A DNA stretch of 64,000 nt from Treponema ruminis. Lineage in GTDB: Bacteria; Spirochaetota; Spirochaetia; Treponematales; Treponemataceae. Below, piece after piece: positions 25,767 to 34,405 of the stretch (its first letter is position 1; each line of letters starts with the position of its first letter). Position numbers and translations under genes: made by a program. The stretch spans positions 1,116,001 through 1,180,000 of the forward strand of contig CP031518.1 of NCBI GenBank assembly GCA_017161305.1. The letters are read 5' to 3'. The notes beneath the pieces were generated by a model. It saw only the letters and a program-made list of their open reading frames with translations, did no database searches and was not told the origin of the DNA.

Positions 25767-26078
25767 ATGTCAGACGAAGTTACAAACGAAGTCGAACTCA
25801 AAGTAGATACACAGGGCGCATCTGAAGGCCGAGACGGCGAGGACAAAGGCGCTCGCGGCAAAGGCAAAACATTCTTCCGCAAGAAGGTTTGCCGTTTCTG
25901 TGCTAACAAAGCAAAGATTGATTACAAAGATGCTGACGGTCTCAAACGCTTCACAACAGAGCGCGGTAAGATTCTTCCACGCCGCATCACAGGTACATGT
26001 GCAAAACACCAGCGCGAGCTCACTGTAGCTATCAAACGCGCTCGCAATATCTGCTTGTTGCCATTCGTAACAGAGTAA
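25767..26078 (+). CDS. rpsR: Ribosomal protein bS18
   Basis: The 103 residues end in the typical S18 core ([40 protein letters not shown]). The N-terminal 40 residues are an extra acidic and glycine-rich extension ([21 protein letters not shown]), longer than in most S18 proteins of about 75 residues. S18 pairs with S6 on the small subunit. Zinc-type cysteines (CRFC and C in TGTCAKH) are retained. Confidence 0.96.
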   Translation: MSDEVTNEVELKVDTQGASEGRDGEDKGARGKGKTFFRKKVCRFCANKAKIDYKDADGLKRFTTERGKILPRRITGTCAKHQRELTVAIKRARNICLLPFVTE

Positions 26079-26088
26079 ATCGCTTATC

Positions 26089-26106
26089 GCTTGCATCCAT
26101 GCAAGC
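26089..26106 (+). other. Perfect hairpin between rpsR and rplI
   Basis: GCTTGCAT (26089-26096) pairs with ATGCAAGC (26099-26106) around a 2-nt gap. It has no T run after it, so it is not a standard terminator; it may be an mRNA processing or stability element, or a leader of rplI. Confidence 0.4.
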
Positions 26107-26172
26107 AGAATAGTCCTACGATCCAACTCCTGGTAACGCGGGGCAAAACAAAATACAATAGGAGCTTGTAAA

Positions 26173-26712
26173 ATGAAAGTTATTCTTTATACAGATGTTA
26201 AACACCTCGGTGAAATGGGTGATGTTAAAAATGTTGCTAACGGCTATGCACGCAACTTCCTTTTTCCACACATGTACGCAGTTCCGTACAATGACCAGAC
26301 TGTAGCATACTTCGAGTCTCGCAAAGAGGAAATCGAAGCACGCAAAGAGCAGAAACGAAAGGATGCTGCAAGCCTCAAAGACAAACTTGAAGCACTCACA
26401 ATCGAGCTCAAAATGCCAGCTGCAGCAAACGGAAAACTCTTCGGTTCAGTTTCTGCACTCACAGTTGCTGAGTACCTGGCTAAAAACGGATTTGACATTG
26501 AGCGCAAACGAATCGACATTCCTGGCGTTACAATCAAGTCTGTTGGTAACTACCACTGTACAATCCACCTTTATGAGTCTGCTAACGCTGAAGTTAAAAT
26601 TGCTGTTACAGCACAGGAAGACGAGAGCGCTAAAAAAGCAGAGCCAAAAAAGGCTAAAAAAGAAGAAGCTGCTCCTGCTGAAGAATCAGCAGAGGAAGCA
26701 AAAGCTGAGTAA
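26173..26712 (+). CDS. rplI: Ribosomal protein bL9
   Basis: L9 binds 23S rRNA at the base of the L1 stalk. The N-terminal domain is clear (MKVILYTDVKHLGEMGDVKNVANGYARNFLFP pattern), followed by the long helix and C-terminal domain (LTVAEYLAKNGFDIERKRI). The 179-residue protein has an additional lysine/alanine/glutamate-rich tail of about 30 residues that ordinary L9 lacks. An AGGAG site precedes the start. A terminator follows. Confidence 0.96.
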   Translation: MKVILYTDVKHLGEMGDVKNVANGYARNFLFPHMYAVPYNDQTVAYFESRKEEIEARKEQKRKDAASLKDKLEALTIELKMPAAANGKLFGSVSALTVAEYLAKNGFDIERKRIDIPGVTIKSVGNYHCTIHLYESANAEVKIAVTAQEDESAKKAEPKKAKKEEAAPAEESAEEAKAE

Positions 26713-26730
26713 TAATATTCCGGCTTAATT

Positions 26731-26761
26731 AAAAGGCTGTCTTTTCAGGCAGCCTTTTTTT
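26731..26761 (+). terminator. Rho-independent terminator after rplI
   Basis: AAAGGCTG pairs with CAGCCTTT around a short loop, followed by a run of seven T. It closes the ribosomal operon and lies just ahead of the dnaB -10 box TATAAT at 26765-26770. Confidence 0.8.
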
Positions 26762-26788
26762 GTCTATAATTAAAAATAGGAGAAAATC

Positions 26789-28123
26789 ATGGATTCTGTT
26801 TTGAAAGATACTGTGCCTCCACATAACGATGAGGCTGAGCGTGCAACTCTTGGTGCAATGCTGCTTAACTGGGGTTCTGTGAGTTCAATTGCAACTCTTT
26901 TGCGCGCAGAACATTTTTATTCACAGCAGAATCAGGTTATTTTCCGGGCCATGATGCGTCTTTTCTCAAAGGGCGAGACCTGCGATACTCTTTCCCTTGT
27001 TGAAGAGCTTTCAAAAACCGGCCAGCTTGAGCAGTCGGGCGGGGCAGCTTATATCGCTTCCCTTACAGATGTCGTTCCGACAGCCGCAAACATCGAATAT
27101 TACGCAAAAATCGTCTTTGAGCGCGCCACACGCCGAAGTTTAATCGATGTCTCACAGCAGATTAAGGCCTCTGCATTTGACGAAACCCGCGATTCAAAAC
27201 TTATCCTTGAAGAAGCAGAAAAAAAGATTTTTGACCTTGCCGACAATGAGCAGACAACCGTAGTTCACTCGATGGGTGACATCGTCCCCCTCACGGTCGA
27301 TATGATTGAAAAGAACTACAAGAGCAAGAATACCTTTACAGGTGTTCCTTCAGGCTTCTCAAAACTGGACACAATGACCAGCGGTTTCCAGAAAGCTGAG
27401 CTTATCATTATTGGTGCCCGTCCTTCCATGGGTAAGACGGCCCTCGCTCTGAACATGATGGAGCATATCGCCGTCACAAAAAAGATTCCATGCGGCTTTT
27501 TCTCTTTGGAAATGTCCCATGTCCAGATTGGCCAGCGACTTCTTTCACAGAACGCAAGAATCGCCGGTACCAAGCTCAGGACCGGTATGCTCAAGCTTGA
27601 TGACTTCCAGAAGCTCAACGATGCGGCCGGACGCTGCTATGACGCGCCCCTTTACATTGTCGATACGCCTAACATGCAGCTGATTGACCTTCGTGCTATG
27701 GCAAGACGAATGAGGACAAATCAGAAAGTTGAGGTAATTTTCATTGACTATATCGGTTTGATTGCAACGGAAAATTCTGCGGCCCCGGTATACGAGCAGG
27801 TTAGTGAGATTTCAAAATCGCTTAAATCCCTGGCCCGAGAGCTTAATATTCCGATTGTAGCCCTCTGTCAGGTAAGCCGCGATGCCGAAGGAAACGAGCC
27901 TAGCTTGAACCAGCTGCGAGGATCTGGCTCAATCGAGCAGGACGCGGACGTAGTAATGTTCATTCATCGTGAGCGAAAAAAGCAGGAAGACGGTGAGGCA
28001 GAGCCTGTTCAGGATGCAAAAATCATCGTGGCCAAGCAGCGAAACGGCCCGATTGGCGATGTACCATTATTGTTCCTTAGCTCAATCACACGATTTGAAA
28101 ATAAAGCTAATGAAGACGAGTAA
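26789..28123 (+). CDS. dnaB: Replicative DNA helicase
   Basis: DnaB unwinds DNA at the replication fork as a hexamer. The 444 residues include the N-terminal helical domain beginning VPPHNDEAERATLGAML. The RecA-like ATPase has Walker A GARPSMGKTALAL (about residue 210), Walker B VIFIDYIGL, and the DNA-binding QLRGSGSIEQDADVV loop. An AGGAG site lies 7 nt upstream of the ATG, and a -10 box TATAAT is at 26765-26770. No intein is present. Confidence 0.97.
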   Translation: MDSVLKDTVPPHNDEAERATLGAMLLNWGSVSSIATLLRAEHFYSQQNQVIFRAMMRLFSKGETCDTLSLVEELSKTGQLEQSGGAAYIASLTDVVPTAANIEYYAKIVFERATRRSLIDVSQQIKASAFDETRDSKLILEEAEKKIFDLADNEQTTVVHSMGDIVPLTVDMIEKNYKSKNTFTGVPSGFSKLDTMTSGFQKAELIIIGARPSMGKTALALNMMEHIAVTKKIPCGFFSLEMSHVQIGQRLLSQNARIAGTKLRTGMLKLDDFQKLNDAAGRCYDAPLYIVDTPNMQLIDLRAMARRMRTNQKVEVIFIDYIGLIATENSAAPVYEQVSEISKSLKSLARELNIPIVALCQVSRDAEGNEPSLNQLRGSGSIEQDADVVMFIHRERKKQEDGEAEPVQDAKIIVAKQRNGPIGDVPLLFLSSITRFENKANEDE

Positions 28124-28158
28124 TAAATCGAATTAGTTTTTGATATTGCAATAAATGC

Positions 28159-28191
28159 AAAAAAACGATTTCCGCTTGGAAACCGTTTTTT
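28159..28191. terminator. Bidirectional terminator between dnaB and the P83/100 gene
   Basis: An A-rich run and AACGATTTCC pair with GGAAACCGTT and a T run, with one mismatch. The A run on one side and the T run on the other allow it to work in both directions between convergent genes. Confidence 0.75.
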
Positions 28192-28230
28192 ATTATATCT
28201 ATCAAATGTAAAAACTTGATGCTTTATTTA

Positions 28231-29931
28231 TCACTCCGGTGATATGCTTGTTAAATCCTCAAGACTCAGGATGATTGGCTTTCCGTTTGCGGATGTTACC
28301 ATGATTCCCTGAGATGTGATTGTAATCGGTGTTGCTCCCTTTACCTTAACTTTTGAAATAAGCTGACTCTGAACTGTGTTGTTGAACTTTCCGATGTAGT
28401 AGTCGGCTCCGTCCTGGACAGTACAGTAATAGCTGCCGTCTTTTTCTACGAGGGTAGAGAGGTCTGAAAGTTTTTCGTTGCTCTCTGCACTGATTTCGAG
28501 GTTCTGCTTGTCAATCTGAACGAGGCGGACTACACCGTTGGCAGCGTTTGAACCTGCTACGGCAATGAACCATGAGCCGTCATCGAAGACAGTTCGGCAG
28601 CGGATTACATCAACAGGTGATTCCTTGATGACTGCACCGTTGACTGAGTTCATCTTGACGATTGCGCTCATTACGCCCTCATCATCGACATTCTTAAGAC
28701 CGTACATGATGTGCTCGCCGCTCTTTGTATAAGAAGCTTCGCGGATAAGTGACTGCTGGTCTTTAGCGATTGAAGTTCTTTCTTCCTGAGCTTCATCACG
28801 CTTTTTGTCTGCCTGAGCCTGGGCTTGGTCGGCATCTTTCTGGGCTTCGTCAGTTTTCTGAGCCTGCTCGTCTGTCTTTTGAGCCTGCTCGTCGGCGTCT
28901 TTCTGGGCTGCATCAGCATCTTTCTGAGCCTGGTCGGCATCTTTCTGAGCCTGATCAGCTTCTTTCTGGGCGTCAGCCGCATCCTTCTGAGCCTGTTTGT
29001 CGTTTGGATTTGCTCTTGCGTCCTTTTTAGCCTTGTCAGCATCTGCCTTCTTTTTGTCGGCTTCGGCCTTTGCCTTGTCAGCGTCTGCCTTCTTTTTGGC
29101 AGCAGCGGCATCAGCTTCAGCCTTCTTTTTCTGCTCTTCTGCAAGCTTAGCCTTTTCCTCATCAGCCTTTGACTGCTTTGAATCAGCCTTTTCCTGGAGA
29201 TTGTCAGCCTCGCGCTCTTTTATGTCAACCATGTCCTTTCGGGCATCGATTCCCTTGTCGTCTTCACCCTGCATTGATTTTACGACCTGCTTGTCTGAGA
29301 TGAGGGAAGTGTCAATTGTACTCAAGCCGCCGCTCAAGTCAGAAAGAGGAATTACAATCTGGGTTTTGCCAGGCCATTCCTCATAATTAGTTGAAAGGCC
29401 GACGATTGAAGCCGAAAGATTTTTGATTACGATATCTTTATATTTTGACTGGAAATATTCGATTTTTCCACGATAAACGGCATTGTAAACCGTGATGAAT
29501 GTGGCGATTGTGCCGGCATCTTTTGTGGAATAGCCGTAAGCTGATTCAAGATAAGCCGAAATGATGCGGCGAAGGTTTGTGATATGGTCAACCGTTGCGC
29601 CTTTTCCGATGATGAAAATATCGGCGTCCATCTTTTCTTTGGTTGACGGATCAATTGCATGAATTACTGAATATTTGTTTGGGGAACCGATAAGGCCTGT
29701 GTTCTCTGGATTAGCCTTTACCTGATTTCCGAGGGCAGAACCGATTGCACGGATCTGTTCGATTGTATTGATTACAGTGTGGGGGCCTGAATAATTGCGG
29801 AAAACTACTTCGTCTCCGTTTGGTGCGCTCTCAAGCTCATTTCTGTTGACTTCGAGGGCCGTAAGGTTTGCAGCAGCAAGAACTGCAATTATTGAAACGA
29901 ATGTACTTTTCAGCACTTTTTTAATGTTCAT
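28231..29931 (-). CDS. P83/100-family exported protein with heptad repeats
   Basis: The protein (566 residues from the ATG at 29931) resembles the spirochaetal P83/100 family, named for a Borrelia antigen. It has a signal peptide (to about NLTALEV), a conserved N-terminal domain (residues about 30-215), a long central segment, and a C-terminal beta-rich domain. The central part (about 240-420) is built of short K/A/D/Q repeats such as AQKDADQ in tandem and should form a coiled coil. I choose ATG 29931 because AAGGAGG lies just upstream; an in-frame ATG at 29955 precedes that site. The role of the family is unknown; it is envelope-associated. Confidence 0.85.
   Translation of the reverse strand: MNIKKVLKSTFVSIIAVLAAANLTALEVNRNELESAPNGDEVVFRNYSGPHTVINTIEQIRAIGSALGNQVKANPENTGLIGSPNKYSVIHAIDPSTKEKMDADIFIIGKGATVDHITNLRRIISAYLESAYGYSTKDAGTIATFITVYNAVYRGKIEYFQSKYKDIVIKNLSASIVGLSTNYEEWPGKTQIVIPLSDLSGGLSTIDTSLISDKQVVKSMQGEDDKGIDARKDMVDIKEREADNLQEKADSKQSKADEEKAKLAEEQKKKAEADAAAAKKKADADKAKAEADKKKADADKAKKDARANPNDKQAQKDAADAQKEADQAQKDADQAQKDADAAQKDADEQAQKTDEQAQKTDEAQKDADQAQAQADKKRDEAQEERTSIAKDQQSLIREASYTKSGEHIMYGLKNVDDEGVMSAIVKMNSVNGAVIKESPVDVIRCRTVFDDGSWFIAVAGSNAANGVVRLVQIDKQNLEISAESNEKLSDLSTLVEKDGSYYCTVQDGADYYIGKFNNTVQSQLISKVKVKGATPITITSQGIMVTSANGKPIILSLEDLTSISPE
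28800..29130 (-). repeat. Tandem heptad-coding repeats in the P83/100 gene
   Basis: Near-identical 21-nt units encode AQKDADQ, AQKDADA, EQAQKTD and related heptads. Alanine, lysine and aspartate dominate. Such DNA can gain or lose units by slippage, so length may vary among strains. The approximate borders are given. Confidence 0.7.
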
Positions 29932-29959
29932 CAAAATCCTCCTTGAATAGAACATTCTT

Positions 29960-29988
29960 ATTATATCATAATATTTTTAAATTGTCAC
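29960..29988 (-). promoter_or_regulatory. Promoter of the P83/100 gene
   Basis: On the minus strand -35 GTGACA (29988-29983), 17 nt and -10 TATAAT (29965-29960) precede the start codon by about 28 nt. This message has a normal leader with an AAGGAGG site. Confidence 0.6.
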
Positions 29989-31790
29989 TTTTTCTCTAGA
30001 TTTATCATTTTTTCAAGAGATTTTCTTGCGTAAACCTGCACGTTCTGGTCATAAGACGGAAAAAACATGTGGGTAAGGATATTTTTTCCCCGCCTGTTGA
30101 GGGCCGGACGCCCCATAAAGAGGCAGATCTGATAGGTTGAGTCACAGACGGCCTTGAGCAGAGTGGTTTCGTTGGGCCGGATTTTATTCATCACAAGATT
30201 TTCCAAAGCGGCAAGCACATAGCCGTCTTCGTCATAACCAAGCTGGCCTGCAAAAGAAACTACAGATAAGAGCTGACTTTTGTCCAGTTCAGTTGAAAGG
30301 AGGCGGGCAAAGAAGAGGGAAAATTCCCTGGTGCCGGTTTTTGACATCAAATAAAGAAGGTTCTGGGTGAAAACTGCATTCTCGGCAAAAAAATTGACCT
30401 GATCGCTTGCAAAGTGACTTTCAGTTGAGTATGACTTGATATAATTTTCTGCCTCGGTTTTTAAAAGCTCCAGATATTCCTTTTCCTTTTCGCCATAGTC
30501 TCCGTTTTTAAATGCCTGGGAGATTTCAGCCATTTTCTGATTGGTCAGAGGGCGGATTCCAAGTTCCATGGCGGTTGAATCATAGTCAATTGAATTGATG
30601 TAGGAAATTTTCTGGGGCTTTGAGGGAGATTTTTTTGCAATTTTGGGAGGCTGGCCCATCAAAAAGCCCTTCATTGTCCAGTCTTTCATGGCAAGGATGA
30701 TGTAATTCTTGTCAGTGTAAAAAATTGCATTCCATTTATTTGAAGGTGGAAGAAGGGCTGCGTAAAGAATCGTGCCGCTTTCAAGAAATTCACAGGCAGA
30801 GTAAGAACCGCTGATGAAGAAGCCTGATTTTGTCGGGCGGGCCAGCTTGAAGTCAGCCGGGGCAATCTGACCGACCTGAAACCTGTTTAATAGCTCGCCT
30901 GATTCCGTTTTTACGATGACGGCTTCGGTTTTAGATGCGTTTTGAAAGAAAAATGCAGTGTTGCCGCTTGTTTTTGAATGGCAGATTTTGAATGCTCCGC
31001 CGGAATTTCCAGAGCCGTTGACCCATTTTGACTGGGCGCTGCCGTCTGAAAGTGCAGTTACGAGACCGATTGAGCCGTTTTTGAGGGAAAGAAGGACTCC
31101 CTTTTCACAGGATTCGACTGCTGAAACGATTCCTGAAAAAGTGATGTCTTCCAGCCACTTGCCGAAAGCCGAATAATGGGCCGCCACGCTCTGATTGTTT
31201 TTGAGGGCTTTTAAAAAGACCAGAATTGAACCGTCTTCTAGCTGACAGATTGGGAAATTACTGATTTCAGAACTGTCTGCCTTCCATTTGCGTTTTCCGT
31301 CGAGTCCGTAGCAGGCAATCTGCTTTTTTCCCTGAACGAAGACCCGGCCGTCAAGCCCCACGACCGGAGAATTTGTAATCTGAAACTGGGCGTTTGAAGT
31401 CCAGAGGGTTTTTCCGGAAGGATTCATGAGGTTGAGCTTTGATCCGTCTGTCACAACGTAAAGAAAATCCCCGAAAGATGAAAGATATGGAGAAGGTCGG
31501 CCCTTGATGCTCATCTGCCAGATTACCGTTCCTGAGCCTGTACAAGCTGAAAGCAGGCGGCCGTCACTTAAAAGGGCGACTCCGTAAGATGTTGCGACAC
31601 AGGGAGATACGGCCTCACCACCGATTACGGCCTGCCAGTCAGGCTCCTGGCTGTTTAAATCGACCGTGCGATTGGGAGTCTGGGCGTGCAGGCTGAAAAT
31701 TGCAAGTTGAAAAGATAAAAGCAGGAAAAGTGACTTTAAGAGAAAACTTTTTGAAATTCCATTGCGATTTTTAAATAATGAATGTTTCAT
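29985..31790 (-). CDS. Exported PQQ-like beta-propeller protein
   Basis: The 601-residue protein has a long signal peptide (to about AIFSLHAQ). About 300 residues of propeller repeats follow, with the PQQ-like pattern of small residues followed by a tryptophan (GSGTVIWQM, SGKTLWTSN, GLDGKRKWKA). The C-terminal 200 residues are helical and may be a HEAT-like domain (LSVVSFAGQLGYDEDGYVLAALE). Propellers of this kind usually bind protein partners rather than a cofactor. It starts 2 nt after the methyltransferase gene ends, so they share a transcript. Function unknown. Confidence 0.78.
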   Translation of the reverse strand: MKHSLFKNRNGISKSFLLKSLFLLLSFQLAIFSLHAQTPNRTVDLNSQEPDWQAVIGGEAVSPCVATSYGVALLSDGRLLSACTGSGTVIWQMSIKGRPSPYLSSFGDFLYVVTDGSKLNLMNPSGKTLWTSNAQFQITNSPVVGLDGRVFVQGKKQIACYGLDGKRKWKADSSEISNFPICQLEDGSILVFLKALKNNQSVAAHYSAFGKWLEDITFSGIVSAVESCEKGVLLSLKNGSIGLVTALSDGSAQSKWVNGSGNSGGAFKICHSKTSGNTAFFFQNASKTEAVIVKTESGELLNRFQVGQIAPADFKLARPTKSGFFISGSYSACEFLESGTILYAALLPPSNKWNAIFYTDKNYIILAMKDWTMKGFLMGQPPKIAKKSPSKPQKISYINSIDYDSTAMELGIRPLTNQKMAEISQAFKNGDYGEKEKEYLELLKTEAENYIKSYSTESHFASDQVNFFAENAVFTQNLLYLMSKTGTREFSLFFARLLSTELDKSQLLSVVSFAGQLGYDEDGYVLAALENLVMNKIRPNETTLLKAVCDSTYQICLFMGRPALNRRGKNILTHMFFPSYDQNVQVYARKSLEKMINLEKK

Positions 31791-31792
31791 TT

Positions 31793-33028
31793 TTAGTCCG
31801 TGTATTCAAAGCAGGCCAGGGATTCTATGTGAGCCGTGTGGGGATAGAAATCCAGCAGGTACAGCTTTGAAAGATGATAGCCAGCCTTTACAAGGAAAGA
31901 AGCATCGCGGGCGTGAGTGCTTGGATTGCAGCTTACCGAGCGGATCTGAGGAATCTTTGAGCGGCAGAGCCACTTGCAGACTTCCTTTTCCATGCCGCTC
32001 CGAGGCGGGTCAATTACAACTGATTCAAATTCTCCGTTGTTTTCGATGTATTTTTCTGAGCTGAATTTAATCCAGTTTTCGCCTGAAAGGCCGAAGGACT
32101 CGTGATTTTTGCCGCGCAAATTTTCTTCGGCAAAAACGATTGCATCACGGTTGTGCTCGACCATGCAGACTTTATCAAACAAATCAGCGAGGAAGACTGA
32201 AAATGTTCCGCAGCCTGAATACATGTCGAGGACGTTGCGGCCGCCCATGTTGCGGGTTACGGCTTCAATAGTCTTTTCCAAAACCTCAAGATTTGACTGG
32301 AAAAAGCCCTGAACGTCAAAGGCGATTTTTTTGCCAAGCAGATTGATTTCGCAGCGGTTGTTCTGATTTAAAGTAGTGCCGGCGAAGTGTCGGTTGGCCT
32401 GTAACCTGAGTTTTTCCTTTCTCTTTGAGCTTGCTCCCTGGACTTTGATTTCCCTTGAAACGCGCTCCCTTTCCTCGGCGATGATTACTTTTGAATCAGA
32501 AGAAATCCTTTGGTCACCGAAAAGGTGAACCCTGCCGTTCGCTCGTTCGTTCTGGGCCGTGTTTTTGAGGTAGGTATTGATTTCTTCCGTTGCAATCGGG
32601 CAGTTTTCAAGATTTACAAGCTCGTTGCTGGCCTTTTTATTGAAGGAGCCGTTTGTAAGCTGGATGCGGGAGCGGTAATTTTTGTCCGAACCTGAAATGA
32701 TTTCTATTTCCGGGCATTGGATTCCCTCACGCTCAAAACATTCCCTTAAAATTGATTTTCTGAGCTCAACCTGGTATTCAGAATCTATGTGCTGAAGGTT
32801 ACAGCCGCCGCAGGTGCCGTAAAGAGGGCAGAATGGCTCAACCCTGTGAGGCGAGCTTTTAAGAATCCTTGTAATTTTTGCCGTGTCATAGTCCCGGAAA
32901 GACTTGGTGATTTCAACTTCAAGTTCCTCGTCAGGAAGGGCGAAAGGAACGAAAACATTCTTTCCATTGATGTGGGCGAGACAGTCACCACCGGCAACCA
33001 TTTTTTCAGTGTGTATAATATGAGACAT
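31793..33028 (-). CDS. RlmD/TrmA-family RNA (uracil-5-)-methyltransferase
   Basis: The 411-residue enzyme would add a methyl group to C5 of a uridine in 23S rRNA or tRNA, using SAM. It begins with a short TRAM domain and carries the iron-sulfur cysteine cluster CPLYGTCGGCNLQH (about residues 67-80). The SAM motif is at LDMYSGCGTFSVFLAD, and DPPRSGMEKEV and the catalytic cysteine in VSCNPSTHARD are visible. The four Cys for the 4Fe-4S cluster appear complete (last one in ENCPIA). RlmCD-type or TrmA cannot be told apart from sequence alone. Confidence 0.9.
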   Translation of the reverse strand: MSHIIHTEKMVAGGDCLAHINGKNVFVPFALPDEELEVEITKSFRDYDTAKITRILKSSPHRVEPFCPLYGTCGGCNLQHIDSEYQVELRKSILRECFEREGIQCPEIEIISGSDKNYRSRIQLTNGSFNKKASNELVNLENCPIATEEINTYLKNTAQNERANGRVHLFGDQRISSDSKVIIAEERERVSREIKVQGASSKRKEKLRLQANRHFAGTTLNQNNRCEINLLGKKIAFDVQGFFQSNLEVLEKTIEAVTRNMGGRNVLDMYSGCGTFSVFLADLFDKVCMVEHNRDAIVFAEENLRGKNHESFGLSGENWIKFSSEKYIENNGEFESVVIDPPRSGMEKEVCKWLCRSKIPQIRSVSCNPSTHARDASFLVKAGYHLSKLYLLDFYPHTAHIESLACFEYTD

Positions 33029-33096
33029 TGGATGTAGTCTAGCATAAAAGCATATTATAGTACACAGTACGACTTCCCCCTCTTTTTACCTTGTGA

Positions 33097-33102
33097 TATA
33101 AT
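33097..33102 (+). promoter_or_regulatory. -10 box of mnmA
   Basis: TATAAT ends 8 nt before the ATG at 33111. The -35 (TTCCCC, 33074-33079) is weak. There is no ribosome-binding site. Confidence 0.5.
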
Positions 33103-33110
33103 AGGCAGAT

Positions 33111-34286
33111 ATGAATTACGAAATTTTAGATATGCCAAAGAAAGGCGATACAGTCGTCGTCGGAATGAGTGGTGGAGTAGACTCAACTTTAACAGCCCTC
33201 ATGCTCAAGGAAAAAGGCTGCAATGTCATCGGTGTCACCATGTCACTTTGGGACGGAAAACTCCCTGAAATCAAGAGCGATAAGCCAATGAAGGAAGCCT
33301 GCTATGGCCCAGGCGAAGAAGAAAATATCGAAGAATGCAAAAAATTCTGTGCCGAGCATGGAATTGAATATCACGTAATCGAAGTTCAGGAAACATACCG
33401 GCAGAAAGTCCTCGAATATTTTAAGGCTGAATACCGGGCAGGCCGTACCCCGAATCCCTGCATCCAGTGTAACCGCTACATCAAATTCGGAGCCTTGCTC
33501 GACGGAATCCAGAATCTTTCCATAAATTATGATTATTTCTGCACGGGCCACTACGCAAAAATCGTACGCCCGCAGGAAGGTGTCTTTGGAAGCGACAAAA
33601 AGCCCTGCATGATTGCAACAGCTGCCGACATCACAAAGGACCAGACATATTTCTTAAACCGCATTCCAAGTTCAGTTCTTGAAAAAGTACGATTCCCCCT
33701 TGCCACAATGAAAAAGGCAGAAGTTTTCGAGCTTGCCAAAAAGGCAAATCTTGAGGCCGCAAACCGAGAGGAAAGCCAGGACTTCATCGGTGAGGAATAT
33801 TTTGACCTTCTTTTCGCAGACAAGCCTTCAGTTCCGGGCGACATCATCGACCTTGACGGACACGTCCTCGGAAAGCACAAGGGAATCGAGCACTATACGA
33901 TCGGCCAGAGGCGGGGACTGGGAGTAGCCGTAAGCTATCCTGTCTACGTTCAGGCAATCGACGCCAAAAATAACGTCGTAGTCCTTGCTCCAAACGATGC
34001 CCTAAATTCAAGCGCCCTTGTAGCTGATGATTTTGTCTGGCCGGCAGACGTTGAGCCAGCCGAAGAATTTGAAGCTGAGATAAAAATCCGACTCGCAAGC
34101 CGTCCTGTAAAGGCAAAAATCTCAAGATATGTCCCGGAAGCAGGTGATGACTTTGCATACAAGGGCCAGCCATGGCTTGTAACATTCAGCGAGCCTCAGC
34201 GTGCCGTAGCTCCCGGACAGAGCGCAGTCCTCTACAAAGACAACGTAATTCTAGGCGGCGGAATTATCGTAAAGGCAATAAAATGA
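33111..34286 (+). CDS. mnmA: tRNA-uridine 2-sulfurtransferase, one catalytic cysteine missing
   Basis: MnmA thiolates U34 in the wobble position of Lys, Glu and Gln tRNAs. The PP-loop GMSGGVDST (about residues 18-26) binds ATP, and NPCIQCNRYIKFG (about 115-127) holds the first catalytic cysteine. The second cysteine normally lies in a segment ending CFIG; here that segment reads EESQDFIGEE and the cysteine is absent. HYTIGQRRGLGV follows as usual. At 391 residues the length is normal. An inserted cysteine-bearing segment (CYGPGEEENIEECKKFC) near residue 64 may supply alternative ligands. Confidence 0.92.
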   Translation: MNYEILDMPKKGDTVVVGMSGGVDSTLTALMLKEKGCNVIGVTMSLWDGKLPEIKSDKPMKEACYGPGEEENIEECKKFCAEHGIEYHVIEVQETYRQKVLEYFKAEYRAGRTPNPCIQCNRYIKFGALLDGIQNLSINYDYFCTGHYAKIVRPQEGVFGSDKKPCMIATAADITKDQTYFLNRIPSSVLEKVRFPLATMKKAEVFELAKKANLEAANREESQDFIGEEYFDLLFADKPSVPGDIIDLDGHVLGKHKGIEHYTIGQRRGLGVAVSYPVYVQAIDAKNNVVVLAPNDALNSSALVADDFVWPADVEPAEEFEAEIKIRLASRPVKAKISRYVPEAGDDFAYKGQPWLVTFSEPQRAVAPGQSAVLYKDNVILGGGIIVKAIK

Positions 34287-34310
34287 TTTGACACGGATGA
34301 ACAGTGATAA

Positions 34311-34383
34311 ACACAGATAAGACACAGATGATTTTTGACAACAGATTATAAAATATCTGCGCCCCATCTGTGTGAATCTGTGT
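34311..34383. repeat. Nested inverted repeat of ACACAGAT between convergent genes
   Basis: ACACAGAT (34311-34318) and ACACAGATG (34322-34330) face CATCTGTGT (34365-34373) and ATCTGTGT (34376-34383). The arms are perfect over 8-9 nt and can form a hairpin. It lies between mnmA and the pcnB-like gene, which converge, and may help termination. The same unit appears at 11788-11805. Confidence 0.65.
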
Positions 34384-34405
34384 AATCGTAGTTAAATTCT
34401 AATTC

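Noticed and set aside
28671-29386. Long open frames on the plus strand and in another minus frame opposite the P83/100 repeats
   Set aside because: They arise from the repetitive, stop-poor DNA of the heptad region and show biased low-complexity translations.
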